DNA from: Melitaea cinxia
Taxonomy: Eukaryota > Arthropoda > Insecta > Lepidoptera > Nymphalidae
DNA length: 64,000 bases
Direction: 5' to 3'
Assembly (NCBI RefSeq): GCF_905220565.1
Contig: NC_059416.1
Coordinates: forward strand, 1,178,001 to 1,242,000
The translations under genes were made by a program, and so were the position numbers. Below are positions 13,301 through 25,300 of this stretch, in pieces; the stretch's first letter is position 1, and each line of letters begins with the position of its first letter. The notes beneath the pieces are model-generated. The model worked only from the letters and a program-made list of their open reading frames with translations, had not been told where the DNA came from and did not search any database.

Positions 13301-16300
13301 ATTCATGTATTTTGCCCATAGTCAACCTACTAAAGTAAAACTTCTCTAGCAATAGTCCTACACAATAGGCCTGCACTGTGTCTTAGATATGAATGTAACT
13401 AGCTATGAGAGAAAGAAAATGTGTGCTTGCACCTCGTTCTCTTGCTCCGTTCACTGCGCCCGATCACATATTTCGTAACGCTCACGTCACGCATTCACCA
13501 GATTACTCCCCAAGTCAAGCGTACGTAAAGAAGTTTTACTTCAAAATCAAGATATTATTCTAGTTATTTGGACATTCCAACAAATAACTTTATTTTTAAT
13601 TTCTCAACTAACGGCATTACAATATATCTCAATATTTGTCTTACCCGCCCTAACACATCCAGACCTTCTAACACGAAAATGTTAGAAACGGAAATTCAAA
13701 TTAAGGAACAAGAGATAAACTTATACCGTCATAACCATATACCGTCGATCCCCTTTCAAAGTGTAATGAAACATTCACGCCTGTAATACCTACTTCTGGC
13801 CATGGGCCTTTTTCAAATGTATGGAACATTAATAAATGCAATAAAAGTTTTTGTTTGTTAATGTGTAACTCTAGAGATTTAACAGATCAGTCTTATTATC
13901 TGAAGATTTTCTTAAATTAGTGTTTTAAAGAAGTTAATTAGTCATTGCCCTATCGATACAAAGAAGTGAAAGATGAAATACGGTTGAAACTCCTTAAGAA
14001 CTAGTGTGTTATAAAAAAGTACTTCCCTTTTGATTCTACGGGTATTCGCGAAGGTCATTTTGATGCTCCCGACATTTGAACGGTAAGTTTCGATTGATTG
14101 ATCGATTCAGTCTGTGACATCCCACTGCTGGGCATGGGACCTTTCTCCGTGTAGTAGAAGTCCGTGTAGTGTTTAACTGAGGTAGGGCACAGCAGGAATT
14201 TCTTGCTCAAAATATGGAGCAGCCCGACTGGGGTAGTACCTCGACCTTACAGAAGACCACAGCTAAATAATACTGTTTTCAAGCAGTATTGTGTTCCTGT
14301 TGGTCAGTAAGGTGACCAGAGCTCCTGGGGGGATTGGTGATTGGGTCGGCAACCCGCTTGCAATGCTTCTGGTGTTGCAGGCGTCTATAAGCTACGGTAA
14401 TCTCTTACCATCAGGTGAGCCGTACGCTTGTTTGCCGACTAACGCCCGGTTTCCGAAAGGCTGATCAACGCAGAAATTAACAAATCATCTGTCAAATATC
14501 TTGTTAAGCATGAAATGAGTTGCTAAAAGCATGGTTAACTACTTAATTTAATCATACTGTCAGTTGACATAACTGTCAAATTTGACTCTAGAATCGTATG
14601 TTAACCGCCATTTTGGGTTTCTGAAACGCGAATTAAGCTATAATCATTGATCAAACGTCTGTCAAATACTCGGTCCACTAATCGGTGTATATCGGCGAAT
14701 TAACTTAAGGAAAACAATTATTTTCTACGTGAAACTACATTTTGGTTCTTTAAAGGTATGTAAAACATATTTATAACCAAGTTTTATATATGTAATGTAT
14801 GTTTTATCTTATAATAGTCTACATTTTGGTCTTGATAAACTAAAATTTTTTGTTCTTTGTTGTAGCTTACACAGATGTCTATTATTATTACGAAGAAGAT
14901 ACTGGTCAAAGTTCAATAATAAATAAAAACACTTCAGTTCGGTCATCTCTATTATTGACACATTTTAATTGTTAAGTTTTAAATTTGATTACTAACAATA
15001 TATAAATAATAGGGAATTTAAAAGGAAAGGTCATAAAAATATATATCTAAATATACATTTATAGGAACTATTAAAAAAATACTTATAATTACTTAATAAC
15101 TAAAATTTGAAACAAGCTATAATAATTATAATTACTTTATCATATTTTCATCTTACTATTTTCTACTAATGTTTTTTTTTTAAATCAGTCTACAATATTC
15201 TGATAATTTTCTGCTCCGAGGGTTGTGGGTTCGATTCCCACCCCGAGTCTGGGTGTAATATAAATATTTATCTATATATTTATTTATGTATTATTTATAA
15301 GTATGTTTATCGAAAAAAAAAAATATGTAGCTATATACCAATCGGCTGTTAACTTATAACACAAGCATTAATTTGCTTACTTTAGGAACAGACGACCGTG
15401 TGTGTATTGTGTAAATATGTATTTATATTTAATTTTTTTTTTCTAAAGATGCTCTTCGTCTTATTTTCATGATATTGTTTTTTTTTAAATAATAATAAAT
15501 AAATAAATATCTCATAACATACATTTTTTATAAATATACAAAGAAATAATAGATATATAAATATATAAATACAAATATTACACCCAGACTCAGACGGGAA
15601 TCGAACCCGCAACCCGCGGAACAGAAAGCAGGGCCACTACAAACTGTGCCAACGGGCTAGTCAGTTATTGTTTTTAGGAACTATTTCCTTTTATTGTATC
15701 TTCCTTAGATGTTTATATGATGCTTTATTAGATGTTTGAGTATTATCATATGTATTAAATAACATCACAACTAACAATTTCTGTAGGTTTTGATACATCA
15801 CAAATATATAAAATAATATTTAATTATGTTACATGACCACATGTTACAAAACAAATGTCAAATCAAACTAATCGAGGACTAGCTAATTTTGCTGTGAATG
15901 ACGTTTCAGCAACTCCAATTGATTTGACATCCGTTTTAAATCTAACAGCCGATTAGTAGACCTATACTTTGACAAACGTTTCAGAAACCGGGCGTAAGTG
16001 ATATATTTAAAAAAAAAGGAGAAGGGTCGACGCTAAATACACATACACCACGATGCTCTACGGGTTTATCGATCAAAAAGTGCCCATACTGACCGTAAAC
16101 TTCTAAAAACTTGTAAGTTTAAAAACAGTTACTTACATAGATATCATTGAATATTTTCGTGTGATACTTCAGCTCCTTCTGTTTATCTTCTTCGTACTTC
16201 TTCTTTTGTGCTTCTTCTCTTTCCTCCTCTTTTTTGTTTATTCTTCTTACACCTTTCCGCGCGAGAAAGTGGTACAGTTTCATCTCGTGGTCGAAGGCTT

Positions 16301-19300
16301 TTTGCAAATCTCTCATTTCCTGGAAAATCGTTTTAATTAATACATGAATTACTAGCTTCTGTCCGCGACTTTATCCGCGTGGAATAGTTACTTTGGGCTA
16401 ACGAAAACTTTAACCAGCAAATAAACTGTTTACGCAGTGTACGCAGCGGAAGTTCTCCAAAAGAAAACAACCCCAATTTTGAAACATTTTTCATTGGAGC
16501 TCCGCTCCTATTGATCTCAGCGTGATGATATATAGCCTATAGCCTTCCTCGATAAATGGACTATCTAACACTGAAAGAATTTTGGAATCGGACCAGTAGT
16601 TCCCGAGATTAGCGCGTTTAAACAAACAAACAAACAAACTCTTCAGCTTTATAATATTAGTATACGAGTAGATGAACAAGTTCATAGATTTTTTTTCACA
16701 CAATGTATGGTTGCTTGTGTGTTCTCGTAAATCTCCTAGGTAGCAAGTAAAGCCGTCAATTCTGATTGCTATTTGTTTTCTTTATCATAATAATTTAATA
16801 ATCGTCACATATGACGTAATAATCATTCATTTCTAAATAATTAAATATCTTATAACATTCATACAGGCTCGTTTGTTTCTAAAGTAAACAACTTAATGCT
16901 TGTCTTATAGGTAATAGAGGTTATAGAATTGAGCTATTTCAAATAATGACTGTCTACTTGACTATTTTTTTTCTACGTTGTACTATTTATCTATGTACTT
17001 GAAGTTGGTTTTTTTTCCGTTTGCGAGTTAACACAATTAGTCGGCTATGCGCCTTTTAAATAATTCTGTTATTAAATTTCTAACAAGCTAATTCGCGTTA
17101 TGGAAATTAATTTAACGAAATTTACATCATACGTTGGGAGAAACGACACGTGATATTAACATAGCACTAGAAGGATTAAATATTAAATATGTCTCTTAAG
17201 CGGGAGATTTTATCACCCATCTATGGGAAGAATGGGGGCAGTTATTACCACCATACGTTTGTACAGATAATAACATAACGCGACCCTGTTTAAAATACAC
17301 TACAATACACGTAAATGGTTAGGTCGACATACAAATTAATGGGTTAGCGTTATCAGAGGGATGTCATTAAAAGTGGGGCGACGGAGTGTGATCGATTTAG
17401 GAATTAGAGTGGAAGATGCCAATGTATAATAAAATTCATTGGAAACGTACAGAGGTGGGTACGTTTTATTTCAGCGTTTAATCGCTTGGAAAGGGGCGCT
17501 AATTTAACTTTTTTATTTGGTTTAGGTTGAGGAGATAAGAGTGTTAATTTGTTTAGGGTTTGAGTAAGTATACTTTATGGTACATTAAGGACAAAAACTC
17601 TTTCCCTAATTACGCTCTCTTCCTAAATGAATTAAGACTTCTTTCAATTTAAAATCAAATTCTAAGCATTTTCGAATATCATATCAAAAATTGACCGCTC
17701 CAGCGGGGTTCGAACCCGCGTCTCCGACTGACCGTTTCGGCGCTCTAGCCAATTAAGCTATGGAACGATGTACCCGCTAGATCGAAATTTTTGGTATGAT
17801 AATTTTATTTTCGATTTAAGCGAACAAAAATGTTTAGAATTCCTAATGCGTGGGTAACACAATAATAAAATCGTACATATCAATTTTTTATACAAATAGA
17901 TCGGCAAACAATCATACGGCTCATATGATAGTAATTGATTACAATAGCATATAGGCAATTACAACAACAGAAGCATAGCTAGCTTGTTGCTAACCCTACC
18001 CTCCCAACCCCCTAGGAGCTCTGGTCACCTTACTCACCACGTGAACACAACACAGTTGAAAGCAGTATTCTTTAACTGTGATCTTCTGTAAGGTTGATGT
18101 TCTTCCCCAGTTGGCTACTCCAGGTTTTAAGCAGAATATATTCTGTTGTGTCCTAACTTAATGAATTGAAGTATACTTTGTGATACACAAAGGACAAACA
18201 TTCTTTTCCTACTCTGGTCTTTCTTCTAAATGGAGAAAGAGTCCTGTGCCCAGCTGTGGGACGCAATTGTTTGAATAAATCTAAGGACAAATGTAATATA
18301 TTGAAATACAAATGACTTTTAAGTTTGTACAATTAATGGTTTTATGGTAAAAGTTAGTTAATGAATAATTTACGCTGTTGTACAAATGTTTGTTTTTTTC
18401 CATTTTTGTTATGTTTGTTTTACTAGAAATATTAAAAAAAGTATGTATTTATTATATACTAGCTTTTACCCGCAGTTTCGCTCACATTGAATTTTTTTTT
18501 AAATAAAAAAGTTACTTTCAATAACTCCAAGAGTATGATGGGTTAAGTAGTTTTGGCGTGAAAGCTTAATAAACATACTTACATTCACATTTATAATATC
18601 AAGTAAGGATATATAAACGACGAGGCAGACTTTGGTAACTAATGCACGCTTATTGTTTAATTAATTAATTTATTTTTAAAAAAGATACACCATCTACAAC
18701 ATCAGTAAAATAAATTTTTAAGAAGTGTACATATAAAATTACAATTAACAAATATGTCTTTACATGTGTTAGCAATATTACAAATAAAAGTAAACAAGAT
18801 AAATAAAACTCTTAAGTATGTAGAGATAAAAATAATAGAATAATTTTAAACAATAAAAAACGAGAAATTAAAGATTTAACTACATTTAAAATCTTAAATA
18901 CTAATCATTGGTGGACCGGAGAAAAAACTTGATTCTATCAAAACAACTGTGTTTGCCAGCAAACGAAAAAAAACTGACTTCAATTACATCGAAAATTAAT
19001 ACAATGGAAGTAGTCAATAAAACAGTCAATGGCTTTCATTACTTAAAAAATATTCGTCAGATCCCGATTAAATTTAAATGGGGCTACTATTACATACACC
19101 GTCAATATACCATCTCCTTTGCCCTAAGGTTGCCTGGCAGAGATCGCTTTTAAGCAATAAGGCCGCCTTTTGTACATTTTTTCTACTAATTATTGTTAAT
19201 GTTGCTTATTTATTTTATTTCTTGTTTGGTGTACAATAAAGTGTAAATAAATATATACTAATATGTGTGACTACTTCTTGTGATCACAAGAATCAGCTTT

Positions 19301-22300
19301 CGATTAAAAATCATAAAAATCGATATAACTAGTAAAAAGATATGAGGTTATTATTTAAAAAAACAGTCGAATTGAGAACCTCGTCCTTTTTTTGAAGTCA
19401 GTTAAAATTATTAATGTGTACCATTTATAAAATACATAAAAAAATCAATATTTGTCGAAACTCATATCTCTTATTATGAGAAAGAATTACAGGTTTATCC
19501 GCCATACTGTTTTGTGCTGATATGCGGATGTACGTTATTAACGATTTTAACACATATATCATGTTAATATTTTCCTTAAGCGGCGAGAATGAGATGGATG
19601 ATTAATAAGGCTTAAAAGTTAAATAATATACGTTACCAGTTCGAATTTACCAGCGATCGAAATTAAGATAAGTTTCAGGTATATCCACTAAACTAGGAAT
19701 TCCTAAAGTAAGGGTTTTGTGAATATCGTAAATTTTTTAAATTGGTGAGTATTTTGCATTATGTCATTGGGGAAAAACTAGAGATATATTTTTTATTTAA
19801 TTTGGCTCTTAGACCTGGGAGTTTGAGGTATAACGTCGTTTTGGAAAACGGTTTCTTGCTCAAAATAGTTATGAAATCTCTGCATTAGACCATCTTAGTT
19901 CAAAGATTGAACTGAAGTAGACTGTAAACGACCTACTGCTGGGAAAAGCCTCTTCAGCATAAAGAAGAGGATTAATCCACCACGCTGCTGCTGTACAACT
20001 GAATTTGGGCGTAATGTACCCCACCATGAGTAACGTTTGTTCTCAGGTGTCTTTCATAACACCAGGTGTTGATAGCTCTCCGTTTTCTCGAAGCTACAGT
20101 AAAGAGACCCAAAAAATATATGGATAAATGCAAATATCTGTCCTGAACAGGAGTCAAATCCGTCACTGTAGATGCTTATAACTATTTGCATTTTTGTAAA
20201 AACGTTGTCTCAAACATATACATATTATAAAATTTATGTTGTAGGTAAAATCGGTAAATGTTTACCTGAACTTGAACCATTTGATCAATTTTTCCTTTTT
20301 CCTGAACGGATTTTAGCTTCGTGCACCATTCGTCTCGCTGGTCGTATGCTAGAGTTGAAGACTCAAAGAGATCCGTTAGGAATTTCTTTCCTTTGTTTAA
20401 AGAGTTCAGCATTTTCGTCCAAGATTGATTGAAAAGTGCTCTGAAAATTTTAGAATATAAATATTGACAGTAAAATACCTTTTTTTAATGTTGCTGTTTA
20501 ATTTTTGTTACAATTTGTTAAACCTTTACAAATTACGAAATAAAAAAGAGAGAAAAGTAGTTTGCTTAATTTGATCGCTTTAGTGCTTTCTTGTCTGATT
20601 TAATTTCATTTTAACATTTCATTTGAATAAAAATACTTATAACCATGATTGCTGATGTAGGTGAATCCTACAGTAAATTTGTTATGAATAGATGCATGCA
20701 AAATGAAACGCGTGAAACGCGTTGCCGACGTTAGACGCGGGTGTAGGGTCGCTATCAACACAGCGCTTCCCCAGGAGTTCTGGCTATTTTTTTAAACATG
20801 TATTGACATTTTTACTTTTTATTTATTTATTCAGAAAAACCAAGTTATACGCACAATTTTTATCATAAAGCATACAACAAACAATATAGCCAATAACAAG
20901 TTTCCCTAAAGTTAACAAGTTGGTGCTATGTAGAGATCGTTGACAAAAAGAAAAAAAAAAAACAATGACAATCAGTACATTCCGATACACAAAAAATGCT
21001 TAGAAGTGAATTTTGATGGTGAGACACAGTTAATTAACACTTAAGTAATACACTACCTAAATTGAGCAAATAAAAACAATCTAACGGTCTCGCTTACACC
21101 CGTATGTTTTTTGTAATCGTCTTTGTGATCCTACCGTCGGCGGTAGTATTGTTTAATTAATAAAGTAGAAGCGATTTTTAATAAGTATGGTAGACACAAA
21201 ACTTTGTTTAACAAAAAATTGTCTAAGCTTAGTATAAATGTGTTTTTGTAAGTATTGTAGTTGTAAATGTTATAGCAATATGTATAAGTGGTATATAAAA
21301 TGTGTGAGACTCTTACTTGCTGGCAAGCCTAAGGGCTTTTGCAAGTAAATATAGTGTACATGCTTTTGTTAATGTTACAAATAATTTAAAAAAAAATACT
21401 TAAATAACATAGTAAAAGAGGCATATATATATAACTACACATCATACATATACAGATATACTTATAGTTTATGCATTGTTACGGTGACTTTAATGATAAG
21501 TAGTAAAAAAAAGGAGTTGACTGGTAGATATTTCTTTTACTGATAATATCGACCCTGTCAAATTCTTTTTTGATTAAAATGTTAATATGTTTAAAGTGGA
21601 AATTAAAAATATTAGAAAAGTAGGTAAATAGTGGGAGTCCGACTCACACTTGGCCACTTACCAACTTACCTATCATTAAGCATGTGTTCAATATCTTCTC
21701 GTATTTTCTTGTTTTCACACTGAACTACGTTGAAACTCCACATCGCAGCTTCTAACTTGTTTTCCGCTGAAGTCAGTCTATTTTCGCTCAAATTACGACG
21801 TATTTCAAGCTTTAAATTTATAAAGGGAGCGTTACACAAATTCATTTACCTTCGTGATAAATTCCTTAAGAAAATCTCACTTTGGAAAAATAAGTAAAGA
21901 GAACACTAACTAAAAGTTCGAGAGTGGATAAAGTGAAAGAAATAGAATCCAATGAATGTAACTCAGTAGTGAATCAAAATCAAAATCAAAAACAGCTTTA
22001 TTCAAATAGGTTTAAAAATAAATTATTATTTTTGTAAAAGTCAAGCTACAACCGATTCCGAATGTAGATTCTGCAGAAAAGAATCGTCAAAAAAACTCCG
22101 CAGTTACTCTTTTCAAAAATACTATATAAACTGTTTTTTAATACAAAATTAGTAACATGTTGCTTAAAATACAGCGTCACTAAGTCCACACATCTTTATC
22201 AACTATGTAATCCTGCACCGAATAATAAGCTTTATCTATTATTATTTTTTTCAATAAAAACTTTAAATTTATGTTGAGACAATTCCAAAATTGTTTGTGG

Positions 22301-25300
22301 GATTTTATTATACATGCGAATATCATGACCCAGAAAGAAAACGTTTACTTTGTGCAGTCGGAAACTTAGAGTTACAATTTTATTATTCCTTCTCGTGTTT
22401 ACAATGCGATTATTACTATTTATTTCAAAACAATGAATATTCTGGTTAATATACATAATGTTGTTATAAATATATTGCGACGCAATTGTTAATGTCTACC
22501 TTTTGAAAAACAGCCTGTAGGGAGACTCGAGCTTCAAGATCATAAATGCCGCGAATAGTCCTCTTTTGCAAGATAAATACAGTCTCAATATCTATTACCC
22601 CACAGTAACAGACCGTAAGACGTAACACTATGGAAATAGCTAAAATATATTAAGCGTGCAGTTGCAACGTCGGTCAGTTGTCGTACTTTTCTAACAGCGA
22701 ATGCTGCGCAGCTGAGTCTACCATTCAAGGATGAATGAGAATTCAACTGAAGTTTTGAGTCCAAATGTATCCCTAAGAAAACTGTAGTATTATTGACAAT
22801 AAGCCTCTAGTTATTTATTATAAAATTAAAATTTGGATGCTTAACATTAGGTAACGAAAACACAACGCACGTTTTTTTTTGGCGTTCAAACCCAAGTTGT
22901 TTATTTTAAGCCAATCTTGAATTCGAGAAGTGTTCACGACATCATAATTTACTTTTAAAAATATAATTAACTAATTATAAATGATTGTGGTTTATTTTAC
23001 CCGACCACTGTTTGTATTGACAACGCTCTTTAGCTGAATCATTTCCTTGTTTTTCCGTCGCAGTAATCCATCTATTTGACTCATCAGACTGAGGCCCTCT
23101 AGAAAATATATATTTTAATACGAACAAGGAATATTTCCGTTATGGACTAGTGGATAAGACGCACAGTTCTTAACAGAAGAAAATGCAGGTTGCTCATGGA
23201 TCATAGTTGGCATGCTCTGCGCAACTGTTTTGATCTGTTTATTGGATAAGCTCCGCGGTATCGATCTTAAGGAAATTGAATATTTTAATTATTATTAAAA
23301 AGTTTTTTTTAACCTTTTGAGACAGTTTCAATCAAATCTGGCATACATCGAAAACAAGTATTTTGCAAGACAACAACGTCTATCAGGTTAATTATAGGCC
23401 TCTTTCTCCGTGTAGGAGGTTCCGAGCTTAATCCACCACGCTGAGTGATGATCGTTATCAGGTGTCGATGATAACAACCGGGACTAACAGCACATACGTG
23501 CTCTCCGAGGCAGGGTGAGGAGCCTTACAAAAACAGACTACCAGACCGGAAATAAATACTTTAAATACAAATATCCATCCCGACCGGAAATCAAACCTGC
23601 ATTCGCCAGTTTGTGAACGTCAACACGGTGCACTTACCACTAAACCAGAGCGACGTCCGTTATCGGGTCAGATGGTATCAAATAAATACTCTGTCAATCT
23701 GCTGTTTTACCTATGTTAATTTAGATTTACAGTAAGTACCTTGACAATCTTGTTTGGTCTTTGAACGCAAAAGTAAAGCTCTTGCCAGATCTGCTTTCAT
23801 CTTTTTGTCGTTCTTTTTATGTGCCCCTGATCGAGCAATCTGTAAATATATTTCAAAATATGACGGTGTGTAGTATACAGCTTGATATGAGGCATTTGAA
23901 GTTTTATTTATAAGTTTACATTTGTAATAAATTTTGTTGAAATGTTGATAATGTAGTCACAGCAACAATATTAGAGGTCAATTCGGTTTCTGTTGATTTA
24001 TTTATTTATTTATTTATTCAGAAAACCAACAGCTTCTTATATACTATTTATATCATAAAGCATATTACAAAAAATCAAGCCAATAACAGGTTTCCCTAAA
24101 GTTAACAAATTGTGGAGATATCGTTGACAAAAAAGAAAACAACAGTCACAATCAGTACATTCTGATACACAAAAAAATGCTTATAAGAGATGCAGTTAAC
24201 TTACACTTAACAATATACATATATAAATACATAGTAAAAGAGGCATAATTATATAAAGAGAGCTACACATCATACATATACAGATACATAATATATACTT
24301 ATAGTTTATACATTGTTACGGTGACTCAGATAGTATTTTTATTATATTGGTTTTAAATATCCTTTTAGACTTTGTGAAGATGTCGACGTTTTTAAATAAT
24401 GTGTTATACGTATGAGGGAGTCTCAGTAACAGCGAGTTTTTTAAATAATTCGAAAAATGTTGAGGAACTTCTAACATAGATGTTTTACGGGTACGATATT
24501 TAGGAACTCGGAAACCTATTTTAGATACTAGGTGTGGGCAATCAAGCTTACTATTTATTATGTCATAGAGCAGACCCATATCCAAAAGAATACGTCTCTG
24601 CTCCAACGAAAGCATTTCATGTTCCGCGCAACCATCTTCATAACTCTCACAAAATTTACGACACCGAAAGTTTAAATGTTTTATGAATTTTTTTTGTATA
24701 TGTTCTAGGCGGTTAAGATAAATGCGGTATTGAGGTGACCATATAGGGCCAGCATACTCTAAAATGCTCCGTACATAAGCAAAATAAACACACTTAATAG
24801 CTGATATATTTGTAAACGGTTTACACACGCGAAGAACAAATCCCAGGTTTTTATATGCTTTCATTACTATATTTTCTATATGATCTGATAGTATCATTTT
24901 TTGATCAAAGTAGACCCCCAAATGTTGATGACAAATATTTGTACAGAACATTTAGATATTAAGGTATAAGACCTACATCTTTCCGAAAATATATACTACA
25001 TAGACATATAGGAAGAGGTCAGACCCAGACCAAGATAAACGTCTATAAGGCCTACGATTTTATTTTTGTGTTACCCACACATTAGGGAATTCTAAACATT
25101 CGCCGTCTACAGTGAGCTCTTTACAGAAACTCGTACCTACTGTCTAAATAAAATCGTACGAATTAAAAATAGCATGGTGTCGTTTCTTGTCAAATATTTT
25201 TATTGTAATATGAAACTTAATAATTACGAGTTCTATAAAGAACTCACAATAGACAGCGCCACGGTCGCTTAGAACCTTATATAAAATAATTATATCAAAA

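Larger units (their letters stand above)
14443..15994. mobile_element. Non-autonomous PIF/Harbinger-like element (1552 bp) with TAA duplication
   Basis: The ends are inverted (CGCCCGGTTTCCGAAA at 14443, TTTCAGAAACCGGGCG to 15994) and flanked by TAA at 14440-14442 and 15995-15997; a 3-bp TWA duplication is the PIF/Harbinger hallmark. There is no transposase frame. It carries two oppositely oriented SINE pieces and lies in intron 7. Confidence 0.6.
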
